Positions 1-8,060 of a DNA stretch of 28,451 bases are shown piece after piece (position 1 is the stretch's first letter; the number at the start of each line of letters is the position of its first letter). Both the position numbers and the translations under genes were made by a program. The notes beneath the pieces are model-generated. The model had not been told where the DNA came from and did not search any database. It saw only the letters and a program-made list of their open reading frames with translations. The stretch spans positions 1 to 28,451 of the forward strand of contig CABUCM010000036.1 of assembly GCA_902490005.1 (NCBI GenBank), written 5' to 3'. This stretch comes from an uncultured Ruminiclostridium sp. Lineage in GTDB: Bacteria; Bacillota; Clostridia; Oscillospirales; Acutalibacteraceae.

Positions 1-54
1 TTTCGCCAATCTGTTTTCCGGATTCTAATATATCCAGTACAACTAATTTCCCAT
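1..54 (-). pseudogene. Start of an unidentified gene, cut by the window edge, apparently frameshifted
   Basis: A good ribosome binding site (GGAGGT) stands seven bases before an ATG at 54, reading left. That ATG frame stops after three codons (Met-Gly-Asn-stop). Two bases over, the frame reads GKLVVLDILESGKQIGE to the window edge, which looks like real protein and would follow ATG directly if one A were added to the AAA at codons 2-3. So this is either a one-base deletion right after the start or a sequence error. It would be the last visible gene of the leftward redox operon, 40 bases beyond the cyclophilin-like lipoprotein gene. Too little is present to name a family. Confidence 0.35.
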
Positions 55-93
55 GACTTTACCTCCAAAATAAATTCATAATAGTATTTAGAT

Positions 94-1062
94 TTAATCA
101 ATCATTTCAAAAGTCACCTCAGCATCACCGGTTGTGGCAAACACTTCAACACCCTCTCTGATATGTCCGATGTGCTGGCGTTCAAACTGCTCACCATTCT
201 GCTCATAAAGGATAACCAAACTTCCTCTCGGCGGCCAGTAAGCAATATCGCCCACCTCATATCCGTCTGAACGCAGGCTGTCTGTCGGCAATGCGTTTGC
301 ACCGTAACGGTAGCACATTTCACGACCGTATAAGTCGTCCATTGATAAGGTCATCGGCATTTGCTCAATCAAAGCCCTTGTTGTTGCGTTATCTTCCAAT
401 GTGGCGAAAAGTTCTGTATCGCCAACAGTAATTTTAATTTGCATATTTTCTGTTTCCTCCTGTGCAGGCGTTTCGGATTCTGTTGAAGTGATATTTTCCG
501 GCGCGCTATTTGGTGTACTGCTTTCAGTTTCATTTGTATCGGTTGTTTCTTTTAGGGCAATCGTCACATCAATCTGTCCCTCCAAAGCGTCCAGCATTTC
601 CTGCGGGCTTGTAATGTGACCGAGTTTTACAAGGTCGCCGGTATTTGCGGAATTTTCCTCGCCGCTTACAAAAATCACGAAGTTGCTTGCAGGTGTCCAA
701 AAGACAAGATCGCCGTTCTGATACCCGGAAGTCACATCACTTTCAGAGTATTCAATGTCAAGGCTGTCACCGCAGAAATCATTATCGGAATCATTTAATG
801 TAACGGTAAGGGGAAGCTGCGAAATCAAACTTTGTGCAGGTACGGAATCATTCAAATAGGCTTCCAGAACCGTATTGCCAATGGTAAGCGTAACGGGTGT
901 GCTTCCCGCAGTATCGTTTGTATTTTCATTATCGGCACTCGGCTGTGATGAACTTACGGGAGGATTATCTGATGAAGCGGGTACATCGTTTTCAGTCTGC
1001 CCGCAGGCTGCCAGTGCAAGCGTTAAAACAAGAGCCAATGCGATACACAATTTTTTTTTCAT
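94..1062 (-). CDS. Lipoprotein with two cyclophilin-like domains
   Basis: A signal peptide with positive MKKK start, hydrophobic core and lipobox LAAC predicts a membrane-anchored surface lipoprotein. After a Ser/Thr/Asn-rich linker come two copies of the cyclophilin-like fold domain (Cyclophil_like/DUF family; similarity by eye), about residues 58-168 and 205-320. The second copy is closer to family consensus (GDTELFATL, then GREMCYRYG, GDIAYWPP and HIG); the first keeps the same order (NTVLEAYL, GDLVFWTP, LGHI) but has diverged. Single-domain proteins are the usual form, so this looks like an internal duplication. I chose the ATG at 1062 because the AAGGAGA site lies eight bases upstream; a TTG two codons earlier is too close to it. 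It follows the flavodoxin lipoprotein gene by 16 bases in the same operon. Function is unknown; such domains often sit beside flavodoxins and reductases. Confidence 0.8.
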   Translation of the reverse strand: MKKKLCIALALVLTLALAACGQTENDVPASSDNPPVSSSQPSADNENTNDTAGSTPVTLTIGNTVLEAYLNDSVPAQSLISQLPLTVTLNDSDNDFCGDSLDIEYSESDVTSGYQNGDLVFWTPASNFVIFVSGEENSANTGDLVKLGHITSPQEMLDALEGQIDVTIALKETTDTNETESSTPNSAPENITSTESETPAQEETENMQIKITVGDTELFATLEDNATTRALIEQMPMTLSMDDLYGREMCYRYGANALPTDSLRSDGYEVGDIAYWPPRGSLVILYEQNGEQFERQHIGHIREGVEVFATTGDAEVTFEMID

Positions 1063-1078
1063 AGTCAAAATCTCCTTT

Positions 1079-1804
1079 TTATTTTATTCCAATATCCGAA
1101 AGCCATTCGGATATATCTTCGCTGTGATCTTCACGCCCGGTACGAAGCGTAACGCCGTCTAAAACAGTTGCACCGTCTGCAAGAGAAGTGATATTTTCTA
1201 CGCTTTCCTCAACACCCGCTCCCATTGTGGTACAAAACGGAATAATGGTTTTGCCCGAAAAATCGTATTCATCAAGGAATGTGCGGATCGCCATTGGTTC
1301 GATGTACCACCATATGGGATAACCGATATAAACGGTATCGTATTCGTCCATATTGTCTAAATGAGTGGAGAGTTCGGGGCGGGCGTCTGAGCGCATTTCT
1401 TCTTCCGCAATGGCTGACGCTTCTCTATGGCTGACGGGATAGGTTTGCACAGTTTTTATTGCAAACAGATCGCCGCCTACCTGCCTCTGAATTTCCATTG
1501 CCGCCGATTCTGTGTTACCGATTGATGGTGTAGCGTGAGCCGAAGCGTCAGCTCCCTCCGGTACAATATCAATCAGTGAAAAATAAGCGATCAGTGTTTT
1601 CCCTCCGGTTGTTTCTTCGTTGGCTGTTGGCTGCTCGGATGATTGTATCGTATCAGTTTCCTCCTGTTCTGAGTTTTCTTGTTCGGATGACGCGGTCTGC
1701 GGGGTGCTGTCTGAGCTTGCAGGATTCTCCTGCCCACCGCCCGAACAGGCCGCAAGTGACAACAGCAATAATACAGATAAGCAAAGGGCTGCGATTCGTT
1801 TCAT
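1079..1804 (-). CDS. Flavodoxin-domain lipoprotein (first of two)
   Basis: A 241-residue protein starting with a lipoprotein signal (MKRIAALCLSVLLLLSLAAC), then an acidic Gln/Ser/Glu linker and a flavodoxin-like domain from about residue 68. The FMN phosphate-loop region reads AYFSLIDI...SIGNTESAA, with an insertion between the first strand and the GNT turn, as in flavodoxin_4-type proteins. The YDTVYIGYPIWWY segment is the typical flavodoxin loop that packs on the isoalloxazine ring, and GKTIIPFCTT is the next strand. The lipobox places the flavodoxin outside the membrane, unlike ordinary cytoplasmic flavodoxins. Its ATG overlaps the stop of the DUF4405 membrane protein gene (ATGA), with AAAGGAG inside that gene, so the two are translationally coupled. 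It probably carries electrons or reduces a small molecule at the cell surface; partner unknown. Confidence 0.85.
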   Translation of the reverse strand: MKRIAALCLSVLLLLSLAACSGGGQENPASSDSTPQTASSEQENSEQEETDTIQSSEQPTANEETTGGKTLIAYFSLIDIVPEGADASAHATPSIGNTESAAMEIQRQVGGDLFAIKTVQTYPVSHREASAIAEEEMRSDARPELSTHLDNMDEYDTVYIGYPIWWYIEPMAIRTFLDEYDFSGKTIIPFCTTMGAGVEESVENITSLADGATVLDGVTLRTGREDHSEDISEWLSDIGIK

Positions 1805-2478
1805 TTGAGTTCACTCCTTTTTCTTGGTTTTAATATTTTGGATAAGGTAAAGGCAAGGGCAGCAAACAAAATCAAAATACAGAGATAATCCCCGAAAAAG
1901 AACAGGGCAGGTTCTTCATAATCGAAAAACGCATATTCCATTAGCAAAAACATTCGATCTGCAAGCTGTCTTGTAATAAATGCGTAAATACCGTAAGCGG
2001 ATAGTAGGGCAGCGGATATTCTTCCTGCCATACCGAGCCATTTGTTTTGGAACTTGATTTTCTTTTTGAATATTCCGGCGATCATTCCAAAATGCAGGCC
2101 GCTATGCGCCGACATTAACAGGTAGCCCCAAGAGGTCGAAATCATATGTAATCTGCGTCCAAACATTCCGGCTCTCAAATTCAAAAAGCTAAACACTTCA
2201 CGGGAAAGCATTATGCCGCTTATCATCATACCCACCATTGCTGCAAATAAAAGCACATTTATGGTTGTCATTAAAATTCTAACGGCTGAATATTTGCCCT
2301 TGAACAGCGTTTTGTACCAATTCAGATTCAGTATATGGTGCAGAACGAAAAGAGCAAAAAGGATTGTCCCGAGCCATTCGTGCAGGCTGTTTCCTGTAAT
2401 GTGGTATGCCATTTGCGCAAGAAACAATACGGTCATTAAAACATCAACCGATATTTTGAAAATTTGTTTTGGTTTCAC
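1801..2478 (-). CDS. DUF4405 membrane protein, cytochrome b-like
   Basis: A 225-residue integral membrane protein with about five to six hydrophobic helices. It matches the DUF4405 family, which resembles cytochrome b561-type di-heme membrane proteins. Candidate heme-ligand histidines lie in helices: H26 (QMAYHITGN), H33, H47/H48 (FVLHHILN), H110 (RRLHMIS), H124 and H128 (SAHSGLHFG). It sits between two surface flavodoxin lipoprotein genes and downstream of ApbE, 17 bases after one flavodoxin gene and overlapping the other by four. A plausible role is passing electrons across the membrane to the outer flavodoxins; this is inference. ATG at 2478 is preceded by a GAGGAGGAAG site. Heme binding is not proven by sequence alone. 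Confidence 0.8.
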   Translation of the reverse strand: MKPKQIFKISVDVLMTVLFLAQMAYHITGNSLHEWLGTILFALFVLHHILNLNWYKTLFKGKYSAVRILMTTINVLLFAAMVGMMISGIMLSREVFSFLNLRAGMFGRRLHMISTSWGYLLMSAHSGLHFGMIAGIFKKKIKFQNKWLGMAGRISAALLSAYGIYAFITRQLADRMFLLMEYAFFDYEEPALFFFGDYLCILILFAALAFTLSKILKPRKRSELK

Positions 2479-2495
2479 TTTTCTTCCTCCTCGCT

Positions 2496-3251
2496 TTAAT
2501 ACGCAATATCAAGCTCGGCAATCCAAGCCAGCAGCTCGTCTTTTGACTGTGCCACCTCCGGGCGGTATGCGCCGAATTCTTCTAAAACAGTACAATCATC
2601 GGGCAGAACATTTCCAATATCCCGTAAGCTGGCGGCAAATCCACCTGTGCCGTGGGAACAAAACGGAATAATTGTCTTGCCGGACAAATCGTATTTCTCA
2701 ATAAAGGTAAGAATCGCCATAGGGCAGGAATACCACCAATTTGGAAATCCCAAAAAGACAATATCGTAATCGCCCATATTTTCGATATTCCCTTGTATAG
2801 CAGGGCGGGCATTGTCATCGTGTTCCTCGATTGCCCGATTCAAACAGGTATCATAATCGTTGGAATATGGTTCTTCGGTGATGATTGAAAATTTGTCGCC
2901 GCCTGTTTCTTCTTCAATCCATTGGGCAAGCAGTCCCACATTTCCGGGCATAAGTACGCTGGCCGAGGTAATGGCGTCCACATCAACCGAATCGGGATCA
3001 GCGACCGAAGTATTTTCTGCCCAAGTGAAATAAGCGATCAAAATATTGTTTTGAGGGACGCTTCCCTCCGGCTGGGTGAGCGTGGATTCTTCAACATCTG
3101 TCGATGAATCAGCACTATCTGTCGAATCACTTTCCAATTCTGAATTGCTCCCGTTTGCGCTGCTGATTTCTTCGGACGGCTGTGGAGCAGAACAGGCCGT
3201 TATCCCAAGCAACAAGCAAAGCGTTAGAAATATACTGATTAACCTTTTCAT
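2496..3251 (-). CDS. Flavodoxin-domain lipoprotein (second of two)
   Basis: A 251-residue lipoprotein with signal peptide and lipobox ITAC near residue 19, a Ser/Asp/Glu-rich linker, and a flavodoxin domain from about residue 70. The domain shows AYFTWAENTS, a long insertion, MPGNVGLLAQWI at the phosphate-loop helix, YDIVFLGFPNWWY at the flavin-facing loop and GKTIIPFCSHGTGGF. It is clearly related to the flavodoxin lipoprotein at 1079-1804 but quite diverged, so this is an old duplication or separate recruitment. The start at 3251 is chosen because GGAGGA lies seven bases upstream; an in-frame upstream start lacks a site. It lies between the ApbE gene (52 bases upstream) and the DUF4405 gene (17 bases downstream). 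Confidence 0.85.
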   Translation of the reverse strand: MKRLISIFLTLCLLLGITACSAPQPSEEISSANGSNSELESDSTDSADSSTDVEESTLTQPEGSVPQNNILIAYFTWAENTSVADPDSVDVDAITSASVLMPGNVGLLAQWIEEETGGDKFSIITEEPYSNDYDTCLNRAIEEHDDNARPAIQGNIENMGDYDIVFLGFPNWWYSCPMAILTFIEKYDLSGKTIIPFCSHGTGGFAASLRDIGNVLPDDCTVLEEFGAYRPEVAQSKDELLAWIAELDIAY

Positions 3252-3303
3252 ATCTATTCCTCCAATCCAAGAGAGCCGAGCCATTCGGCAATATTTATCC
3301 GTT

Positions 3304-4356
3304 TCATTGTCCGATCACATTCACAAACATATTTTTATAGGCTTCAGAAAGAGTGAACTTGTCTTTTAACCCATTCGTCAAATAAATTTCGCCGTTTTCT
3401 GTCAGCAAAAGAAAATCAATATCGCCGTACTCTCTAAAATATTCTTCCGCTGCGGGCAAGCCCATTACAAAAAATGCCGTAGCAAGAGCGTCACAAACCT
3501 TGCTTTCTTTTCCTACTACCGTTACCGAAGCAAGACCGCTCTGTGCAGGTTTGCCTGTTGATGGGTCAAGAATATGTCCGTATCGTTTACCGCTTTCGTC
3601 CTCAAAATATCGTTCATATGTCCCGGAGGTTACAACGCTTACATCAGACAAAGAAAGCAAACCTAACGAATTTCTGTTTTCGGGGTGTTCTACGGAAATT
3701 TTCCAATCGCTGTCGTCCGGCTTTGAGCCGATTACCCGGATATTGCCGCCCAAGCTGACAATAGCAGAAGTAACACCGTTTGCCTGCAAGTTTTCTGTTA
3801 CGAGATCGCAGGCATAGCCTTTGGCAACTGCACCAAGGTCTATTTCCATTCCGGGTAAAAGCGTAACGGTGTTTTCAGAAAGGGAAATTTTATCATAGCC
3901 CACATACTGCATAAGCGCGGCAATCTGTTCATCGGTCGGAACTTGCTTATTGTCCGTTGTAAATCCCCAAGCGGTTAAAAGGGGATAAATTGTAATGTCA
4001 AGGTTCCCGTCTGTTCGTTTTGCCATTTCAAGCGAAAACCGTAAAAGTTCTGCGGTTCTGTGGCTGACGGGAATGCTTTGGCCTCCGCCGTGATTGATTG
4101 CATAAATTTCGCTCTGCTCATCGGTCACCGACCAAAGGCTTTCAAGGGCTTTGAGCTGATTTTCCGCAGATTCTAAAACATCACCCGATATATCGTCATA
4201 AACCGTAAAGGTGTTGTAGGTATTCATCGCAAAAACATTTCTTGTAATTGGATTATCACGGTATCGGGCGGTATGATTACTCTGATCGGAACAGGCACTT
4301 AAAAGACAAGTTGAAAGGGCAAGTGTTATCGCTGCCATTTTATGAAAGCGCTTCAT
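3304..4356 (-). CDS. apbE: FAD:protein FMN transferase (ApbE), lipoprotein
   Basis: ApbE-family enzymes move FMN from FAD onto a Thr/Ser of target flavoproteins, normally outside the cytoplasmic membrane, using Mg2+. This 350-residue protein has a signal peptide with lipobox LSAC, then family motifs in order: MNTYNTFTVYDD, DLGAVAKGYACD, VSLGGNIRVIG, VVTSGTYERYFEDESG and GHILDPSTGKPA. Length is normal for the family. The ATG at 4356 lies inside the end of the cupin gene (17-base overlap) with GAGGA about ten bases upstream. No FMN-binding domain protein, the usual substrate, is visible in the window, so its target may be outside or may be one of the neighbouring lipoproteins. The context supports an extracytoplasmic flavin redox chain. 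Confidence 0.93.
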   Translation of the reverse strand: MKRFHKMAAITLALSTCLLSACSDQSNHTARYRDNPITRNVFAMNTYNTFTVYDDISGDVLESAENQLKALESLWSVTDEQSEIYAINHGGGQSIPVSHRTAELLRFSLEMAKRTDGNLDITIYPLLTAWGFTTDNKQVPTDEQIAALMQYVGYDKISLSENTVTLLPGMEIDLGAVAKGYACDLVTENLQANGVTSAIVSLGGNIRVIGSKPDDSDWKISVEHPENRNSLGLLSLSDVSVVTSGTYERYFEDESGKRYGHILDPSTGKPAQSGLASVTVVGKESKVCDALATAFFVMGLPAAEEYFREYGDIDFLLLTENGEIYLTNGLKDKFTLSEAYKNMFVNVIGQ

Positions 4357-4774
4357 AGGCTTCGTCCTCGACAGGCTCAAGCCACTTGGTGGATTCATTT
4401 TCTCCGGGAACGGCGATTGCAATGTGACTGAACCAACTATCTTTTTTCGCACCGTGCCAATGTTTCACGCCTGCGGGAATTTGTATAATCGTTCCGGGCG
4501 TCAAACTTACGGCTTCTTTTCCGTCCTCTTGATACCAGCCTTCACCTGTGGTACAGATTAAAATCTGTCCTCCGTTTTTTGCAGCATTATGAATGTGCCA
4601 ATTATTCCGGCAAGCAGGAGAAAAGGTTACATTCGAGATGTGGAGAGAACAATTTTTATCGGTAAGCGGTTTTAGAAAGGAATCCCCGACAAAAAACTGT
4701 GCAAACGCTTCATTCGGCATTCCGATACCAAAAATATCTTCTGTTTCAAAATCCGATATGTTGTTATACTTCAT
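4340..4774 (-). CDS. Small cupin-domain protein
   Basis: A 144-residue single-domain cupin. Metal-site motif 1 is visible as CRNNWHIHNAAKNGGQIL (two His and the later residues) and motif 2 as IIQIPAGVKHWHG, so a metal centre is likely. Cupins of this type sit next to carboxymuconolactone decarboxylase-family genes and are often annotated as such partners; the substrate is unknown. The ATG at 4774 has AAAGGAGG nine bases upstream, inside the end of the CMD-family gene, so the two overlap by 11 bases. Its own end overlaps apbE by 17 bases. This tight packing indicates one mRNA with coupled translation. Confidence 0.85.
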   Translation of the reverse strand: MKYNNISDFETEDIFGIGMPNEAFAQFFVGDSFLKPLTDKNCSLHISNVTFSPACRNNWHIHNAAKNGGQILICTTGEGWYQEDGKEAVSLTPGTIIQIPAGVKHWHGAKKDSWFSHIAIAVPGENESTKWLEPVEDEAYEALS

Positions 4775-5090
4775 CGTTATAGACCTCCTTTGCAAGTCTG
4801 AACGCAGCCCAAGCGTTAGGCCAGCCTGCATAAAAAGCTGCGTGAGTTAAAATTTCTGCCATTTCCTCCGCACTGATTCCGTGTTTTTTTGCATTTGTAA
4901 TATGAACTTTCAGCGAATTGTCAAAAATGCCTTTTGCCATTAAAATGCTGACGGTAATCAAACTGCGATCTCGAGGGGACAATTCGGTTTCTCTTGCCCA
5001 AACCTCGCCGAACAGAACATCATCGTTAAGTTCTGCGAATTTCGGTGCAAAGCTGCCTAACTGTTTTCTTCCGGCTGTTTGTTTTTCCAT
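4764..5090 (-). CDS. Carboxymuconolactone decarboxylase-family protein
   Basis: A 108-residue protein of the CMD/AhpD-like helical fold (PF02627). Recognisable segments are LSPRDRSLITVSILMAKG, LKVHITNAKKHGISAEEMAEIL and THAAFYAGWPNAWAA. The CxxC thiol pair of peroxidase-type AhpD proteins is absent, so the gamma-CMD-like non-thiol subfamily is the better fit. The start at 5090 is set by GGGAGGAG nine bases upstream; a longer in-frame ORF lacks a site. It sits 41 bases after the hydrolase gene and overlaps the cupin gene. In this setting these proteins are usually accessory to aldo/keto reductase and flavodoxin operons; the reaction is not known. Confidence 0.88.
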   Translation of the reverse strand: MEKQTAGRKQLGSFAPKFAELNDDVLFGEVWARETELSPRDRSLITVSILMAKGIFDNSLKVHITNAKKHGISAEEMAEILTHAAFYAGWPNAWAAFRLAKEVYNDEV

Positions 5091-5131
5091 TTCAAACTCC
5101 TCCCATTCAAATGCGAATTCTGCCAAAAACT

Positions 5132-6040
5132 TTATAGACTGCTGTTAAAAAAAGCTGAAATTTTTTCTACGGCTTTTGTAATATAGGCCGGGTTGTCATA
5201 AAAATCGAAATGCCCGGCACCGTCCATTATGCACAATTCTTTCGGGCCGTTTGAAAGCTCGTAAGCTAATTTACTTTGCCACAACGAGCCCGCTTCACTT
5301 CCTGCTACGACCAAGAGCGGACGGTCAAGATATTGCGGTATGAATTCGTAGGCGTCAAATGTCATTCTGTTTGCAAGTCCTGTAAAACGAAAAATGTTCG
5401 GAGAATTTGGGTGTTTTGCTTCACTGCGGTAAAATTGATTTCCTTTTACCATATCAGGATAGGTTTTTTCATTGATTTCATCTTGCTCCGGTACATAATG
5501 AGCATACTTTACCGGCTCACCGTTTGCTTCGGCTGTTCTTTGTTCTGCTATTTGGTCGAGAATTTTAATGTTTTCTTCTACAGTTCGTTTTCCGTCCCAC
5601 CCTTGCCTTGTTGTAGCTCCGGGATTAGTACAGCAAAGACCGCAGACTGCTTTGATTCTACGATCGGTAAGTGCGGCAAAAATTGCAAATCCTGAACCTG
5701 CACATTGACCGATTGCCCCGATACGGTTTCGATTGACATAAGGGAGTGTTGTCAAAAAATCGACACCGCATTTAATATCTTCTGTGCGCTCGTAAGGGTT
5801 ATCCAATAGCTTTGGTTCTCCCTCGCTTTCGCCTTGGTGCGAAGCGTCAAATGTAAGTACGATAAACCCCGCTTGTGACAATCCCTCTCCGTAATCGGCA
5901 GGAGTTTGTTCTTTTACGCTCCCTCCGGGATTGCCAAATACCAGCGCAGGGTATTTTTGATTTTCTTCAAAGTTATCCGGCAGATACAAAAGACCCGATA
6001 ATGCCCATATTCCATTTTTGAATGCAACTTTTTTCGTCAT
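5132..6040 (-). CDS. Alpha/beta hydrolase, dienelactone hydrolase-like
   Basis: A 302-residue cytoplasmic hydrolase. The nucleophile elbow reads IGAIGQCAGSG, so the nucleophile position is Cys113 (GxCxG) rather than Ser, as in dienelactone hydrolases. FGNPGGSVKEQ supplies the oxyanion region and MDGAGHFDFYD near the C terminus supplies the catalytic His; the acid is probably in the VVAGSEAGS loop. No signal peptide. The ATG at 6040 has AAGGAG about ten bases upstream. It follows the aldo/keto reductase gene by 18 bases. The substrate is unknown; the operon context suggests small carbonyl or ester compounds. Confidence 0.88.
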   Translation of the reverse strand: MTKKVAFKNGIWALSGLLYLPDNFEENQKYPALVFGNPGGSVKEQTPADYGEGLSQAGFIVLTFDASHQGESEGEPKLLDNPYERTEDIKCGVDFLTTLPYVNRNRIGAIGQCAGSGFAIFAALTDRRIKAVCGLCCTNPGATTRQGWDGKRTVEENIKILDQIAEQRTAEANGEPVKYAHYVPEQDEINEKTYPDMVKGNQFYRSEAKHPNSPNIFRFTGLANRMTFDAYEFIPQYLDRPLLVVAGSEAGSLWQSKLAYELSNGPKELCIMDGAGHFDFYDNPAYITKAVEKISAFFNSSL

Positions 6041-6058
6041 AATAATTCTTCTCCTTAA

Positions 6059-6925
6059 CTATTTCTTTTTGCCGCCGAATACGGGGAAACGGCTGTATTC
6101 TCCGTAATCCTTGATTTGGGGAATCGCCTTTAAGATTTCCATATCGTCATCTGAAATGGCAAAATCAAGTTCTGCATTTGTACGCATATGGTCTGGGTTC
6201 GCAGTTTTGGGAATGACGATTGTGCCAAGCTGAATGTCATATCGAATACAAAGCTGCGGAACTGTCACACCATATTTTTCTGCCAGTTCTTTCATTTTTG
6301 CATTTTTCAAGGCTTCTCCGTGAGCAACGGGCGAGTAGGCTTCTACTGCGATTCCATTCCTTTGGCAGTAATCAATCAGTGAAAACGGAGTGTTGGAAAT
6401 ATGGCAAAGCACTTGATTTACCATAGGCTTTACACTTACCGCTTCCAAAAGGCTCTCAATATCTTCTTGTAAAAAATTCGATACGCCGATCGCCCGTACC
6501 TTTCCGGCAGAGAGTGCGTCCTCTAACGCTTTCCAGACCTGACGATTTTCTTCAAAATAGCGGTTCTCCGATTGATTGACCTCTGCCCACGGCTGCGGGC
6601 TGTGAATAATCATCATATCCAGATAAGAAAGTCCCATTGTGTTAAGAGTTTCGTCTATGGATTTGGCGGCAGTTTCATAGGATTTATGTTCTGCTGCCAC
6701 TTTACTTGTGATAAAAATTTGCTCCCGTGGAACACCGCAATTTCTCACACCGATTCCAATGCCCGCTTCATTGCCGTAGGCCTGTGCGGTATCAATATGG
6801 CGGTACCCAACAGTTACTGCCTGCTTGACCGCTTCGGCGGCTTTGTCATTGTCAATAAACCAAGTTCCAAGTCCGAGCCTCGGAATACGAACACCATTGC
6901 TTAATACATAAGTTTCATTTAACAT
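6059..6925 (-). CDS. Aldo/keto reductase
   Basis: A 288-residue NADPH-dependent aldo/keto reductase of the 2,5-diketogluconate reductase type. The catalytic tetrad is complete: Asp45 and Tyr50 in YRHIDTAQAYGNE, Lys75 in FITSKVA and His108 in MMIIHSPQPW. IGVSNF and VIPKTANPDHMRTN match the family substrate- and NADP-binding segments. The ATG at 6925 was chosen because it begins the conserved domain and has AAAGGA upstream; the longer reading frame extends into the preceding gene. The RibD-like gene ends eight bases upstream. Likely reduces aldehydes or ketones; natural substrate unknown. Confidence 0.93.
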   Translation of the reverse strand: MLNETYVLSNGVRIPRLGLGTWFIDNDKAAEAVKQAVTVGYRHIDTAQAYGNEAGIGIGVRNCGVPREQIFITSKVAAEHKSYETAAKSIDETLNTMGLSYLDMMIIHSPQPWAEVNQSENRYFEENRQVWKALEDALSAGKVRAIGVSNFLQEDIESLLEAVSVKPMVNQVLCHISNTPFSLIDYCQRNGIAVEAYSPVAHGEALKNAKMKELAEKYGVTVPQLCIRYDIQLGTIVIPKTANPDHMRTNAELDFAISDDDMEILKAIPQIKDYGEYSRFPVFGGKKK

Positions 6926-6933
6926 TGTGGTTT

Positions 6934-7674
6934 TCAATCCTTTCTTTGTGAGATAGTGGTCTCGTTTGCTGTTGAAACATACCTGAGCCACACACAACCG
7001 TTTTCTGTAATTTCTGCACTTTTCACTTTGAATTTGATACTTTGCCCAAATGGAGAATCAAGCCGTTCAAACAATGTTGGGGTGTTGGAATTACCGTCAG
7101 CAACAGGTGCGATCACCACGCTGATTTCGTCGATCAATCCTGCTTGTGCAAAAGACCAGTTTAGTACACCGCCCCCAGATACCTTTAAGGTGTCGATATG
7201 GAACAGCTCTTTCAATTTTTGAACGAGTAGTATACAGTCGATTTTATCCTTACCGGCAAAAATATAAGAAATCTGCTTTTCTCTCAAAAACGCCAGATAG
7301 TCGGTTGATACTTTTTCGGTGAGCACCTCGATTACAAACGCTTTGGGCCGTCCGGCATATTCTATATAATTGTTCTCCCAGCCCAATTTACCGCACGGGT
7401 CAACGGCCACAATATACTTTTCTGCGTCTTGAATAGAAAGAAAATCAGTATAGGGGATTGGCTCGGAGTGATTTTTCAAGTTTGGTTTTTTATAAAAGGT
7501 AAAGTTTTCATCAACGGTAATCCGTCCGTTTACCCAAGCCTGTGGGGAATAAAAACGATTGATATTCTCGTAGTCTTTATAAGCCTTATCTGCCACAGGA
7601 GAATCGGTATATTCTCCTGTGATTTTTCCGTCAATCGAAACGGACATATGGCAAATAATATATGGTCTGCTCAT
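6934..7674 (-). CDS. RibD C-terminal/dihydrofolate reductase-like oxidoreductase
   Basis: A 246-residue protein of the RibD_C/DHFR-like fold. The N terminus PYIICHMSVSIDGKITG is the typical first strand and loop; AWVNGRITVDE, SYIFAGKDKID and LKVSGGGVLNWSFAQAGLIDEI match the strand holding the NADPH-binding GGG turn and the following helix. It lacks the deaminase domain of true RibD, so riboflavin synthesis is not implied. It is more likely a stand-alone NADPH-dependent reductase. The ATG at 7674 has AAAGGAGG nine bases upstream. It is the first enzyme gene after the MerR regulator, 14 bases downstream of it. Confidence 0.87.
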   Translation of the reverse strand: MSRPYIICHMSVSIDGKITGEYTDSPVADKAYKDYENINRFYSPQAWVNGRITVDENFTFYKKPNLKNHSEPIPYTDFLSIQDAEKYIVAVDPCGKLGWENNYIEYAGRPKAFVIEVLTEKVSTDYLAFLREKQISYIFAGKDKIDCILLVQKLKELFHIDTLKVSGGGVLNWSFAQAGLIDEISVVIAPVADGNSNTPTLFERLDSPFGQSIKFKVKSAEITENGCVWLRYVSTANETTISQRKD

Positions 7675-7688
7675 TAAAACGCCTCCTT

Positions 7689-8033
7689 TCACGCCTTGCT
7701 GCTCTTATGCCAAATCATATAGTCGAGATTGTCAAGAAGTTGCTGCTTTTTATGAATGTCGTTGAGCAGAGAGCGTCGCTGTTTTTTGAGCATACGGATT
7801 TGTGTTTCATCAGCCCCCATATTTTCGGTAAGTGCCAAATACTTTTTTGTTTCCTCTGGTGTAAAACCCGACTGAATCAATGTATCAATAAGTCCTAAAC
7901 GCTCAAAATCCGAATCTTTATATTGTGCCGTACCATCTGTACTTGAATTTTTTCTGATAAAACCCAAGGATATATATTTTTTCAGTGTTTCCAAAGGAAA
8001 ATCAAATTTTTTAGCGGCATCATTCAATGTCAT
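7689..8033 (-). CDS. MerR-family transcriptional regulator
   Basis: A 114-residue regulator. The N terminus has the MerR winged helix (LNDAAKKFDFPLETLKKYISLGFI) and a wing (YKDSDFERLGLI), followed by SGFTPEETKKYLAL and a C-terminal coiled coil of about 45 residues. The C-terminal sensor part is short and lacks an obvious metal-binding Cys cluster, so a small-molecule or aldehyde-type signal is more likely than metal; this is inference. The ATG at 8033 has AGGAGG eight bases upstream; the longer reading frame starts inside the promoter. As first gene of the redox operon it probably controls its own operon. Confidence 0.9.
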   Translation of the reverse strand: MTLNDAAKKFDFPLETLKKYISLGFIRKNSSTDGTAQYKDSDFERLGLIDTLIQSGFTPEETKKYLALTENMGADETQIRMLKKQRRSLLNDIHKKQQLLDNLDYMIWHKSSKA

Positions 8034-8060
8034 AATCTGCCTCCTGTCTATATAAACAAA

